The notes under the pieces: model-generated
The model's input: the letters and a program-made list of their open reading frames with translations, nothing else
Databases searched by the model: none
Told to the model about the DNA's origin: nothing
Part shown: positions 44,299-53,158 of the stretch, piece after piece
Position numbering within the stretch: position 1 is the stretch's first letter
Layout of the letters: every line of letters begins with the position of its first letter
Position numbers and translations under genes: made by a program
From: Pseudoalteromonas rubra
GTDB lineage: Bacteria; Pseudomonadota; Gammaproteobacteria; Enterobacterales; Alteromonadaceae
Assembly (NCBI RefSeq): GCF_005887115.1
Contig: NZ_PNCJ01000005.1
Span: forward strand, 310,001 to 374,000
Direction of reading: 5' to 3'
Length of the DNA stretch: 64,000 nt

Positions 44299-45184
44299 CT
44301 TTTTCTCCAAGGAAATAAACAGGTAGGTTTTCACACTGCCAATATAGATCCAGCCGATCAAAATAGCTTGAGCCATTGTTCTTGGCGACTTCCTGCAACT
44401 GACGCTGTAATGAACACGCCAGATCAGTGTTATCAACATCCATTTTTACATACCAGCGGCTCCCACTAATGTTCTCACCAATTGGCGTTATGTAGTTTGC
44501 CGAGAATCGTTCCTCATCACTTTCTTGCCAATAAGTTGCAATAATGTCTAGTTCGCCCGATGAAAGCTTTTCTCTTAACACTTGATGAGAGCTTACATAC
44601 TGGATATCCAGTACGCGCATATCTAAATCGAGCCGTTTAAACATTTGCTTTGGGATGATATGACCAGAGCGGCTGGTTGGGTAATCGAGTAAGCCAATTT
44701 TCTTATCCAGAAAATACGCTTTCTCTAATCTTGGCTTTTCGCGGTTTGAAATAAAAAACGCGGTATAAGTAGGATAACCAACGACCGGCATATAATTATA
44801 TGTAGATTGCGCCTTTAAAGCCGCCATCACATTGTCTTTTGACAAAGTCAGATCTGCAAGCCCCTTCGCAATGTAGTCAATTTGCTCGGCCAGTTCTCCG
44901 CTGTAGCGCACCTTTACCCTACCAAATTGCTTGGCTACTACTTCGTCCTGACACAAAGCAGGCGCCAGTTTTCGAGCCAATTGCTCTACTGGGACATGTA
45001 CTCTAAAAATATCCCTGTTACTCGTTGAACGCGTCTCACAGGAGACACTACTTTCGACCAATTTTGGTAGCTCACCAACCGGTTTACCAGTCAAGTTACT
45101 CGCAAGTAACCAACAGCACCAGACAGAGAGAAACAAAACTGTAACAATAGTTGTTTTATTGCTTAGAGAGTGATTATTTTTCAA
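44288..45184 (-). CDS. PhnD-like periplasmic substrate-binding protein
   Basis: A 298-residue exported protein with a PhnD/SBP-type fold: hydrophobic N-terminus (residues 13-30), then KVRYSGELAEQIDYIAKGLADL, YTAFFISNREK, KKIGLLDYPTSRSGHIIPKQMF and ELDIIATYWQESDE, the last resembling the ligand-binding loop of phosphonate- or phosphate-ester-binding proteins. There is no transporter nearby. The start is a TTG at 45184, with no alternative ATG before the signal sequence and a poor ribosome-binding site. It is the first gene of a two-gene operon with the membrane protein, which suggests a periplasmic sensor that signals through its partner; ligand unknown. Confidence 0.75.
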   Translation of the reverse strand: MKNNHSLSNKTTIVTVLFLSVWCCWLLASNLTGKPVGELPKLVESSVSCETRSTSNRDIFRVHVPVEQLARKLAPALCQDEVVAKQFGRVKVRYSGELAEQIDYIAKGLADLTLSKDNVMAALKAQSTYNYMPVVGYPTYTAFFISNREKPRLEKAYFLDKKIGLLDYPTSRSGHIIPKQMFKRLDLDMRVLDIQYVSSHQVLREKLSSGELDIIATYWQESDEERFSANYITPIGENISGSRWYVKMDVDNTDLACSLQRQLQEVAKNNGSSYFDRLDLYWQCENLPVYFLGEKDES

Positions 45185-45378
45185 AACTTCGTATTTCTTA
45201 AGTTGCGCGCCCCTATATTAGATCAATTTTTATTACTTATTGCAATAGGTAAACTTACTAAAAAGACACAAACTATTGTTTTAGCTGCTTTATTAACAAG
45301 AAATTATGAATCCCATTGAGTCCTTTTATTTTGCGAAAAAATCCGGACAATTGGCCGCATTCCAAAGGTGTAAACAAT

Positions 45379-45391
45379 ACCCAATTTGGGT
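45379..45391 (+). promoter_or_regulatory. Short palindrome before the S1/P1 nuclease gene
   Basis: ACCCAA and TTGGGT form a 6-bp dyad with one central base, 15 bases before the ATG and next to the ribosome-binding site. It may be an operator or a translational hairpin. Confidence 0.3.
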
Positions 45392-45405
45392 AACGAGAAT
45401 TTTTG

Positions 45406-46245
45406 ATGTTACGAGCTTCTATTAAGTGTTTGGTGTTATCTACTTTGATTTTCAGCACCTACGCTTTATCTTGGGGAATGAATGGTCATAGAGTTGTTGG
45501 TGAATTAGCCCAACAGCACCTTACCTCAACGACTGAAAAATCAGTAAAAGCCCTGCTAGCTGAAGATTCGTTGGCCGAAGTTTCAACTTGGGCAGACGAA
45601 ATGCGCTCGAGTACAGAAACGTTTTGGAAAAAGCAATCAGGCAAATGGCATTACATCAATATCAAAGATCCAGGCAGTATGGCACGTTATGACGATAAAT
45701 CTGTGGTGCATAGGCATGACGTGAAACACATACTCGATGGTATCAACTACTCTGTTTCTGTGCTTGAAAACACAAAATCCTCTAAGGAAGACAAGCAATT
45801 CGCACTAAAGTTCCTAGTTCATTTAGTTGGGGACGCACATCAGCCATTCCATGCCGGCCGTAGTGAAGATCGTGGCGGCAACCTCATTAAAGTGACTTTT
45901 TTTAAAGAAGAAACAAATTTACATTCTGTATTTGATACTAAACTGATTGAACATCAAGGGCTTTCTTATCGAGAGCTGAGCGACTTTATTGTTACGCGCG
46001 ATAAAAAGAAGATAGCGCAAATGCTCAATAGTCGCCCTGCAGATTGGTTAGTAGAATCTAACCAAATAGCTGAAAAGATTTATAATGGCAATGAAACTGA
46101 CATCAGCTGGGCGTATATTCATAGGTACACTCCGGTTGTAAAGTCTCGACTTCTTCAAGGCGGGATTAGACTGGCAGGATTGCTAAATCAAATTTTTGAC
46201 AAAAATTCAAGACCACTTGAAACTGCGTTAAAAGCAGCCAAGTGA
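45406..46245 (+). CDS. Secreted S1/P1-type nuclease
   Basis: A 279-residue exported zinc nuclease of the S1/P1 family, which cuts single-stranded DNA and RNA to 5'-nucleotides. Signal peptide 1-22, so that the mature chain starts with Trp23; in the P1 nuclease family the N-terminal Trp is itself a zinc ligand, and cleavage would have to be exact. Motifs: NGHRVVGELA, a His-rich WHYINIKDP, LKFLVHLVGDAHQPFHAG and RGGNLIKV. The ATG at 45406 is preferred over the TTG at 45403. The TonB receptor follows after 48 bases. Confidence 0.93.
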   Translation: MLRASIKCLVLSTLIFSTYALSWGMNGHRVVGELAQQHLTSTTEKSVKALLAEDSLAEVSTWADEMRSSTETFWKKQSGKWHYINIKDPGSMARYDDKSVVHRHDVKHILDGINYSVSVLENTKSSKEDKQFALKFLVHLVGDAHQPFHAGRSEDRGGNLIKVTFFKEETNLHSVFDTKLIEHQGLSYRELSDFIVTRDKKKIAQMLNSRPADWLVESNQIAEKIYNGNETDISWAYIHRYTPVVKSRLLQGGIRLAGLLNQIFDKNSRPLETALKAAK

Positions 46246-46293
46246 ACCTTGACGATTATTATTTAATAAACCTATAACACGGGAAACAACATA

Positions 46294-49200
46294 ATGAAAA
46301 CGCAACTACGCAAAACGGCTCTCTCACTTGCAATCGCTGCATGTGTCGGTGCAAGTGGCGCTGCTTATGCGAATGACACTGCCTCTGCGGTAAAAGGTCA
46401 AATCACCGGTCCAAATGGAAACCCGGCGGTTGGCACCAAAATCACCATCATTCATACGCCTTCAGGCTCTGTGAAAACAACGACGGTTGGTGAAAACGGT
46501 TCATTCTCAGCGAAAGGCCTGCGCGTTGGTGGTCCTTACCAGATTATCGTTGACTCTGATAGTTTTGAAGACACTATGGTAGAAGACGTGTACCTGAGCC
46601 TGGGTAAAACTTACCCAGTTACAGTTCAGCTTCAGTCTAAAAGCCAAATGGAACAAATCGTTGTAACTGGTCGTCCAATCACCATGAATTCTGGTGGCAC
46701 AGGCCCGGCAACTAACTTCTCTTTGGCAGATCTTCAAGAGAAGCCAGCTATCAACCGTGACTTGAAAGACATCGTACGTACAGACCCGCGTATCTTTGTT
46801 GACGAGTCTAGCTCAGGTGCAATTCAGTGTGCTGGTGGTAACCCGCGATTTAACAGCCTGACCGTAGATGGTGTTCGTATGAACGACAACTTTGGTCTGA
46901 ACAGCAATGGTTACCCTACCGAGCGTATGCCTTTCTCTTTTGACACTATTGCTCAAGTAGCAGTTGAGTTGGCACCTTTTGACGTACAGTACGGTGGCTT
47001 TACTTCGTGTAACATCAACGCTGTAACCAAGTCTGGTACCAACGAAATTCATGGTGGCGTTTTCCTGGACTACACCAGTGATTCACTCTCTGGTGATAAA
47101 ATCGAAGGGGCTAAACAAGACCTGGGTGACTATGATGAGAAGCGTTATGGCTTCAACGTTGGTATGCCTCTGATTGAAGACACGCTTTTCCTATTCACCA
47201 GCTACGAAAAACTGGAAGGCTCGCAGGTTTTTGAATACACACCACTGGCCAATAAGAAAATTACTCTGGACGAAGTTAACGAAATCATCGACCTGTCAAA
47301 GACTCTATATGACTATGATCCAGGCTCAATGGTCCCTAGCATGCCTGTAGAAGATGAGAAAATCCTGATTAAGCTGGATTGGAACATCAACGAAATGCAC
47401 CGTGCTTCATTCGTATACAACTACAACGATGGTTTCTCTATTAGCCAGTCTGACTCAGGCTCAAGTCGTTTGTCGTTATCTAACCACTTCTACGAGCGTG
47501 GCGCTGAGCTAAACTCCTACGTTGCAACTGTATATTCTGACTGGACTGACGATTTCTCTACTGAAGTACGTGTTGGTTACTCAGAGCTTGATAACCGTCA
47601 AAACTCACTGGATGCAGCGTCTGGTTTTGGTGAAATGCAGGTGCAAACTTCAGGTGGTGTAACTGTTTACCTGGGCCCAGATGATTCACGTCAGGCTAAC
47701 AAGCTGAAATACGATAACCTGTCTCTGAAGCTCGCTGGTACATATTATCTGGATGCTCATGAAATTAGCTTCGGCTACGAAATGGAAGAGCTGGATGTCT
47801 TCAATATGTTCGTACAGCATAACGAAGGTGAGCACCGTTTCTACAACAACAGAGAGGGAACGGTTAGTGGTGTAGACTACTTCCGTCAAGGTCTTGCAAG
47901 AGTTTACTACGGAAACGCAAGCAGCCATAACCCAGTTGATGCTGCAGGTGAGTTCAAATACGCGCTTAACACCCTTTATGTACAAGACAAATTCGATCTG
48001 GAAGATTACGAAATCTCAATCACAGCGGGTCTTCGCTATGACTGGTACACCAGTAACGATGTCCCTACTCTGAATAAGAACTTCTACAACCCAGATTACG
48101 TACCAGGTGGTGATGAGCCTGCTGGTCGTTTCCAGGATCGCCACTCTAACCAACAAAACTTAGACGGCGTGTCACTGCTACAACCACGCTTAGGATTCAA
48201 CTGGATTTACAACGACCAGCTTGAATTACGTGGTGGTATTGGCTTGTACTCAGGTGGTAACCCGAACGTTTGGATCTCAAACAGTTATTCTAACGATGGT
48301 ATCCGTAACATCCAGGTCAACCAAAGGGATGTGCAGCTAATTGGTCAGGATGCAGTAACATTCGTTGATAACGGCAAAGCAGGCTATGCAATCCCTCAAG
48401 ATCTATATGATGCTGTAGGCAGTGGCACCGCTGACGCAAGCACCAATGCAACAGATGCAGATTTTGAAATTCCTTCTGAGTGGAAATACTCTTTGGGTGC
48501 GACGTACGTCACAGAAGAAGACTACGTTTTCACTATGGATTACCTATACACGCATAAACAGAACTCTGCTATCGTTAGCAACTTAGCTCTGGTTCGCGCT
48601 GGCACTGCACCAGATGGTCGTCCGATCTATTCAGACGATAAACACCCAAGAAATTCAGATTTGTTGCTTACTAACGTAAAAGGACAAGACGCGTATTCTC
48701 ATATTCTGTCGTTCGGTATGAATAAGTCATTCGACAACGGTATCGATTTAGCGCTGTCATATGCATACACTGTCTCTAAAGACGTTCACCCAATGACAAG
48801 TTCTGTGGCGTTCTCGAACTACCACAACTTGGCAACGACAAACCCTGAGGCACCAAACCTGTCGACTTCAAACTATGAAGTGCCACACCGTGCAACTCTG
48901 TCACTGTCGTACAAGCATGAATTTATTGATGGTTACGAAACCAAATTCAACCTGTTCGGTCAGGCAAGTGTAACTAACCCTTACTCTTACACGTTTGATA
49001 AAACAAGTATGTTTGGCTTTGTTGATACAGAGCGTGACCTATTGTACGTACCAAACATTGAAGACAATGCTGTTCAATACGGTGCCGACTTCGACAAAGA
49101 AGCGTTTGATGCCTGGGTAGAGCGTGAAGGCCTTGCTCGTGGTAAAGTCCTTGACCGTAACTCTCAAGACGGTGAATGGTGGGTGACGTTTGACCTGAAA

Positions 49201-49455
49201 GTTGAGCAAGAGTTTGCTGGCTTCTCAGACGGTCATAAAGGCTCAGCGTTCTTCACTATCAAGAACCTGGGTAACTTACTGAACGACGACTGGGGCGTGA
49301 TGGAAACGGGCAGTGACATGCAAAATGCTGTTACCGCACGTATTACCGAAGCTGGTCGCTATGAGTTCATTAAATTTAATGACCCAAGCGGTACTGATTT
49401 TGAAATCCGTCCTTCGCTTTGGGAAATCCGTATTGGTGTTAAATACGATTTCTAA
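46294..49455 (+). CDS. Oar-like TonB-dependent receptor with carboxypeptidase-regulatory N-terminal domain
   Basis: A 1053-residue outer-membrane receptor of the Oar/OmpA-associated type. Signal peptide 1-26 (YAN end), a CarboxypepD_reg-like domain (VKGQITGPNGNPAVGTKITI, 33-110), plug domain with EQIVVTGRP and DLQEKPAINRDLKDIVRTDPRI, then a large barrel ending in a WEIRIGVKYDF strand. In marine bacteria such receptors import polymers such as peptides or oligosaccharides; ligand unknown here. It follows the S1/P1 nuclease by 48 bases, so both are probably in one operon. Ends in a strong terminator. Confidence 0.92.
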   Translation: MKTQLRKTALSLAIAACVGASGAAYANDTASAVKGQITGPNGNPAVGTKITIIHTPSGSVKTTTVGENGSFSAKGLRVGGPYQIIVDSDSFEDTMVEDVYLSLGKTYPVTVQLQSKSQMEQIVVTGRPITMNSGGTGPATNFSLADLQEKPAINRDLKDIVRTDPRIFVDESSSGAIQCAGGNPRFNSLTVDGVRMNDNFGLNSNGYPTERMPFSFDTIAQVAVELAPFDVQYGGFTSCNINAVTKSGTNEIHGGVFLDYTSDSLSGDKIEGAKQDLGDYDEKRYGFNVGMPLIEDTLFLFTSYEKLEGSQVFEYTPLANKKITLDEVNEIIDLSKTLYDYDPGSMVPSMPVEDEKILIKLDWNINEMHRASFVYNYNDGFSISQSDSGSSRLSLSNHFYERGAELNSYVATVYSDWTDDFSTEVRVGYSELDNRQNSLDAASGFGEMQVQTSGGVTVYLGPDDSRQANKLKYDNLSLKLAGTYYLDAHEISFGYEMEELDVFNMFVQHNEGEHRFYNNREGTVSGVDYFRQGLARVYYGNASSHNPVDAAGEFKYALNTLYVQDKFDLEDYEISITAGLRYDWYTSNDVPTLNKNFYNPDYVPGGDEPAGRFQDRHSNQQNLDGVSLLQPRLGFNWIYNDQLELRGGIGLYSGGNPNVWISNSYSNDGIRNIQVNQRDVQLIGQDAVTFVDNGKAGYAIPQDLYDAVGSGTADASTNATDADFEIPSEWKYSLGATYVTEEDYVFTMDYLYTHKQNSAIVSNLALVRAGTAPDGRPIYSDDKHPRNSDLLLTNVKGQDAYSHILSFGMNKSFDNGIDLALSYAYTVSKDVHPMTSSVAFSNYHNLATTNPEAPNLSTSNYEVPHRATLSLSYKHEFIDGYETKFNLFGQASVTNPYSYTFDKTSMFGFVDTERDLLYVPNIEDNAVQYGADFDKEAFDAWVEREGLARGKVLDRNSQDGEWWVTFDLKVEQEFAGFSDGHKGSAFFTIKNLGNLLNDDWGVMETGSDMQNAVTARITEAGRYEFIKFNDPSGTDFEIRPSLWEIRIGVKYDF

Positions 49456-49484
49456 TATCTAAAACACGTAATTAGATAATCTCT

Positions 49485-49511
49485 AAAGGTCAACTTCGGT
49501 TGACCTTTTTT
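49485..49511 (+). terminator. Terminator of the Oar-like receptor gene
   Basis: A 10-bp perfect stem (AAAGGTCAAC / GTTGACCTTT) closed by a TTCG tetraloop and followed by Ts, 30 bases beyond the stop. Confidence 0.95.
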
Positions 49512-49554
49512 CGTTGTCGGTACTCATTAAACTGAGCTTTGGCGAGTTGGTACA

Positions 49555-49983
49555 TCATGTGAGAAAATGCCCCTCCAATTTTTTCATAGTCGCGAGTAGA
49601 GCTTGTTTTTCATCCGGGTTTAACTCACTTAAGAGTTTACTTTCCCAAACCAGCGCTTCAGGAGTCAGTGTTTCATACAACACAGTGCCCAGCTCTGTTA
49701 ACGTCATTTCAGTGGCGCGTTTATCCGTCTCGCTTTGCTGGGCAACCAGCATTCCCTGTTGTTGCAATTGCTTAATGGCTCGCGACACCGTTGACTTATC
49801 CATACTTGCCAGGTCGCACAACTGCTTTGCGGTTGCACCGGGGTGCTGAGCCAGATGCACCAACACCCGCCACTGGGGTATGGTCAGCCCGGCTTGTTCA
49901 TACACCTCAGAAAATGCTTCACTCATTGCATTGGCCAGTCTAACCATGCGGTACGGCAGAAATTCATTGATATCAAACGCCAT
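49555..49983 (-). CDS. MarR-family transcriptional regulator (HmgR-like)
   Basis: A 142-residue MarR-type regulator with the winged-helix core (TIPQWRVLVHLAQHPGATAKQL, then CDLASMDKSTVSRAIKQL) and the wing with SETDKRATEMTLTELG. The ATG at 49983 has GGAG with 7-base spacing. It is divergent from hmgA, with a perfect 20-bp palindrome in between that should be its operator. It is probably the repressor of homogentisate breakdown, by analogy with HmgR-type control in other bacteria. The inducer is probably homogentisate or a tyrosine metabolite, but that is not shown here. Confidence 0.9.
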   Translation of the reverse strand: MAFDINEFLPYRMVRLANAMSEAFSEVYEQAGLTIPQWRVLVHLAQHPGATAKQLCDLASMDKSTVSRAIKQLQQQGMLVAQQSETDKRATEMTLTELGTVLYETLTPEALVWESKLLSELNPDEKQALLATMKKLEGHFLT

Positions 49984-50051
49984 TATCAAGCTCCAGGTAC
50001 ATCAGGCGAATTTTCGTATAAATAAGTTTACACATTAAAAATTGCCAAACA

Positions 50052-50080
50052 TTGAAAATACTCTCACATGAGAGTATCTT
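50052..50080 (+). promoter_or_regulatory. hmgA promoter with MarR-type operator inside
   Basis: TTGAAA (50052-50057) and TATCTT (50075-50080) are separated by exactly 17 bases. The spacer carries a perfect palindrome (50058-50077): ATACTCTCA, two bases, TGAGAGTAT. A repressor on it would block RNA polymerase. Confidence 0.75.
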
Positions 50081-50110
50081 TACAAAAAACATCAACGGAG
50101 TCTATGCAAA

Positions 50111-51406
50111 ATGAGTGCAGAATTCGAGTATATGAGCGGTTTTGGTAATGAATTTGAAACCGAAGCCCTACCCGGCGCCTTGCCTGTCGGTCAATTTTCA
50201 CCACAAAAAGTAAAATACGACCTTTACGCCGAGCAATACAACACAACGGCTTTCACTGCGCCGCGTGCTGAGAACCGCAGAAACTGGTTCTACCGTATTC
50301 GACCGTCGGTTGTTCAGGGCGATTACCAGGTTATGGACAATGGTCTGCTGCGTACAGCCCCAATCACGGAAGTACCCACGCCACCAACCATGTTGCGCTG
50401 GAACCCAGTCGAAGTCCCTGCTGAGAAAACTGACTTTGTCGACGGCTTAATCACTATGGCTGCGAATGGCAGCGCTAACGGTCAGGCAGGTATCGGTATC
50501 CATGTATACGTTGCCAACGCTTCTATGGAAGGCCGTTATTTCTACAACGCCGACGGCGAATTGCTCTTTGTTCCTCAGCTGGGTGAACTGGTACTACACA
50601 CTGAGTGTGGTAAGCTGGCAATTAAGCCTGGTGAAATTGCGGTGATCCCACGTGGTATTAAGTTCCGCGTAGAGCTACTAAGTGAACAGGTTCGTGGTTA
50701 TATCTGCGAAAACTATGGTAATCCTTACATCTTGCCGGAACGTGGCCCTGTTGGTGCAAATGGCTATACCAATGAGCGCGATTTCCTTTACCCGGTAGCT
50801 GCATTCGAAGATCTGGAAGGTAATTTTGAACTCGTTGCTAAATTCAATGGTAACCTGTTCCGTTGTGATATCGGACATTCGCCACTTGATGTCGTCGCCT
50901 GGACAGGTAACAGTGCCCCGTATAAGTACGACCTTGCCCGCTTCAATGTCATGAATACGGTGAGTTTTGACCACCCTGATCCGTCAATTTTCACTGTTCT
51001 GACGTCACCTTCGGGCACACCTGGTGTTGCAAACGTCGACTTTGTGATCTTCCCTCCACGCTGGATGGTGGCAGAGAATACCTTCCGTCCTCCATACTAC
51101 CACCGCAACATCATGAGTGAGTTTATGGGTCTGATTGAAGGCGTATACGATGCCAAAGAGCACGGCTTTGTACCCGGTGGTATGAGCTTGCACAACTGCA
51201 TGTCTCCGCATGGTCCTGAAGCTGATGTCTTTGAAAAAGCATCTAACGCAGAGCTTGAGCCACAGCGTTATGAAAATACGCTGGCCTTCATGTTTGAGTC
51301 ACGCTATGTAATTTCACCTACTAAATATGCATTAGAAGGTAAAGAGCGTCAGCCGAATTACCTTGATTGCTGGAAAGGTATCAAGAAGTATTATCAAGGT
51401 GCCTAA
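50111..51406 (+). CDS. hmgA: Homogentisate 1,2-dioxygenase
   Basis: A 431-residue iron-dependent ring-cleaving dioxygenase that opens homogentisate to maleylacetoacetate in tyrosine and phenylalanine breakdown. Iron ligands at His331, Glu337 ([12 protein letters not shown]) and His367 (MSPHGPE) keep the spacing of the known enzymes. Starts with [23 protein letters not shown]-type conserved residues. Length normal. An out-of-frame ATG lies 7 bases upstream, nearer the GGAG site. It leads to maiA 131 bases downstream; fahA is not next to it, and hpd is not in the window. Controlled by the divergent MarR gene. Confidence 0.97.
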   Translation: MSAEFEYMSGFGNEFETEALPGALPVGQFSPQKVKYDLYAEQYNTTAFTAPRAENRRNWFYRIRPSVVQGDYQVMDNGLLRTAPITEVPTPPTMLRWNPVEVPAEKTDFVDGLITMAANGSANGQAGIGIHVYVANASMEGRYFYNADGELLFVPQLGELVLHTECGKLAIKPGEIAVIPRGIKFRVELLSEQVRGYICENYGNPYILPERGPVGANGYTNERDFLYPVAAFEDLEGNFELVAKFNGNLFRCDIGHSPLDVVAWTGNSAPYKYDLARFNVMNTVSFDHPDPSIFTVLTSPSGTPGVANVDFVIFPPRWMVAENTFRPPYYHRNIMSEFMGLIEGVYDAKEHGFVPGGMSLHNCMSPHGPEADVFEKASNAELEPQRYENTLAFMFESRYVISPTKYALEGKERQPNYLDCWKGIKKYYQGA

Positions 51407-51431
51407 TCGAGCTTTGTGAATACAATTGAAT

Positions 51432-51466
51432 ACGCTGAGCCGGATAAACTCCTGCTCAGCGTTTCT
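51432..51466 (+). terminator. Terminator-like hairpin between hmgA and maiA
   Basis: A 9-bp stem (ACGCTGAGC / GCTCAGCGT) with a 13-base loop, followed by TTCTTA. It may lower maiA expression or end the hmgA transcript. Confidence 0.5.
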
Positions 51467-51536
51467 TATTTGAGCCAAATACTCTTCTGGTCTTCTTATT
51501 GGGATCAGGTGAACGTCGTGAAATAAAGGATCAAAC

Positions 51537-52166
51537 ATGAAACTGTATACTTATTTTCGTTCTTCTGCTGCATATCGTGTTCGTATTGCATTAAACCTGA
51601 AACAACTGGATCATGAGCTTGTTCCAGTAAACTTGCTGAAATCAGAGCAGCAAGGCACTGATTATCTGAGTAAAAATGCACAAGGTCTGCTACCTGCACT
51701 TGAAACTGAACAAGGTATGCTGGCACAGTCGCTGGCTATACTAGAGTGGCTTGAAGAAACCTTTGATGCAACGCCATTATTACCAGATGACGCCTGGCAA
51801 AAAGCTCAGATACGCAACTTTAGCTATGCTATCGCTTGTGATATTCACCCTATTGATAATCTGAGAGTGCTAAAGTATTTGAGTAATGAGCTATCAGTCT
51901 CAGACGAGCAAAAAAATACCTGGTATCAGCATTGGATAATTGAAGGCTTTAAAAAACTGGAGGTTATACTGGGTGATGACGCATTTTGCTTTGGTGATAC
52001 GCCGACGCTGGCTGACGTTTGTTTAGTACCGCAGGTCTACAATGCCCTGCGTTTCAAAGTTGATATGAGTGAATTCCCTAAAATCACTCGCATCTACGAG
52101 CATTGCAACACACTCTCTGCATTTATAGATGCAGCGCCAGAAAATCAACCTGACGCACCTCAATAA
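51537..52166 (+). CDS. maiA: Maleylacetoacetate isomerase (zeta-class GST)
   Basis: A 209-residue zeta-class glutathione transferase that turns maleylacetoacetate into fumarylacetoacetate. The zeta-type active-site segment SSAAYRVRIALNLK is near residue 10-23; NAQGLLPALE and QSLAILEWL follow, then a C-terminal helical domain with DTPTLADVCLVPQVYNA. Its position after hmgA supports the assignment. Fumarylacetoacetase is missing from this window. Confidence 0.93.
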   Translation: MKLYTYFRSSAAYRVRIALNLKQLDHELVPVNLLKSEQQGTDYLSKNAQGLLPALETEQGMLAQSLAILEWLEETFDATPLLPDDAWQKAQIRNFSYAIACDIHPIDNLRVLKYLSNELSVSDEQKNTWYQHWIIEGFKKLEVILGDDAFCFGDTPTLADVCLVPQVYNALRFKVDMSEFPKITRIYEHCNTLSAFIDAAPENQPDAPQ

Positions 52167-52175
52167 TATGTAGCG

Positions 52176-52208
52176 AAGGAGCGCGGAAATATGGCGCTCC
52201 TTTCATTT
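52176..52208 (+). terminator. Terminator after maiA
   Basis: A 9-bp perfect stem (AAGGAGCGC / GCGCTCCTT) with a 9-base loop followed by TCATTTC, nine bases after the stop. Confidence 0.7.
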
Positions 52209-52214
52209 CATATC

Positions 52215-52445
52215 CTACTTAAGCGCACTATGCACCTGATCCAAATGAGTTAATAAATCGTGTCCAAGATCGGTCAGGTAACCTCCGTCAGGTTGATCGA
52301 TGACCCCTTTCGCATACAAGCGCTCGGCTGCTGCCAAAATACCCTGATCTGCATTTTTGTGTATTTTTATCCCCTGATGCAAACTACTGCGTGGAAACTT
52401 CACCAGTAGCTCTAGCTCAGCCATTAGTTTTTCATCAAATGCCAT
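52215..52445 (-). CDS. TIGR02647 family small protein
   Basis: A 76-residue protein matching the TIGR02647 pattern from memory: QGIKIHKNADQGILAAAERLYAKGVIDQPDGGYLTDLG. Function unknown; the compact helical form with a GYLTDLG segment resembles small winged-helix proteins. AGGAGGG lies directly before the ATG. Convergent with maiA. Confidence 0.85.
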   Translation of the reverse strand: MAFDEKLMAELELLVKFPRSSLHQGIKIHKNADQGILAAAERLYAKGVIDQPDGGYLTDLGHDLLTHLDQVHSALK

Positions 52446-52597
52446 AATCCCTCCTGAGACCTAATAATAGGCCCAACTTCTGCATGTATTTTCTCGGCCA
52501 GACAGCAATAAGAAGCTTGCCAGCACATTACCAATAGCTAAGGTATATAGTACATTAGCTTACCAACTTAAATTTAGCTTGAACTGGGAGTTATGCC

Positions 52598-52882
52598 ATG
52601 AAAAATCGGTCAGTTTGCTTTTTATTTACATTTTTTTTGATTCCACTCAAAGGACTTGCCTTTAGTGACGAGACAAATCTATACCTCGAGCAACTTCAGC
52701 CGGTATGTTGGTATCAGGATCTTAGGTACACTCAAGGCGCAATCATTAAGCAAGTTGATAAACTTTATGTCTGCGGTCATCGCTATGCAAATCAGCCACA
52801 AAGTCCGCTGATGTGGCTCAAGCTTGATGAAAACGGTGACCCTGTCAGAGTAGAAATGAAAGGTAAGATCAGGGTACACTAA
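52598..52882 (+). CDS. DUF1496 exported small protein
   Basis: A 94-residue secreted or periplasmic protein. Signal peptide 1-22 (LKGLAFS) precedes the DUF1496-type core CWYQDLRYTQGAIIKQ ... LYVCG, with two cysteines that could form a disulfide. Function unknown. GGGAG is just upstream of the ATG. The VF530-like gene follows 27 bases later on the same strand. Confidence 0.75.
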   Translation: MKNRSVCFLFTFFLIPLKGLAFSDETNLYLEQLQPVCWYQDLRYTQGAIIKQVDKLYVCGHRYANQPQSPLMWLKLDENGDPVRVEMKGKIRVH

Positions 52883-52909
52883 GCACTTTGGAACAATGAG
52901 TAAAGCGTT

Positions 52910-53158
52910 ATGAGCGGATCACAACCCAATAACCCATTACATGGGGTCAAACTTCAGGACATAATCGAACGTCTGGTTGAACGACTCGGCTGGGAAGCAA
53001 TGTCTGAAGCGGTAAATATCAATTGCTTCAAAAAAGATCCTTCAGTGAAATCGAGTCTGAAGTTTTTGCGTAAAACACCATGGGCAAGAGAAAAGGTAGA
53101 AGCACTCTATATGGATACTTTTCATGGTTTTAGCTGGCCCGAGATTAAGACACACTAA
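52910..53158 (+). CDS. VF530 family (DUF2132) DNA-binding protein
   Basis: An 82-residue protein with the VF530 pattern: [53 protein letters not shown]. Its Vibrio fischeri relative has a known structure and is thought to bind DNA; I recall this and did not check. Its stop overlaps the end of the convergent binding-protein gene by four bases. Confidence 0.9.
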   Translation: MSGSQPNNPLHGVKLQDIIERLVERLGWEAMSEAVNINCFKKDPSVKSSLKFLRKTPWAREKVEALYMDTFHGFSWPEIKTH

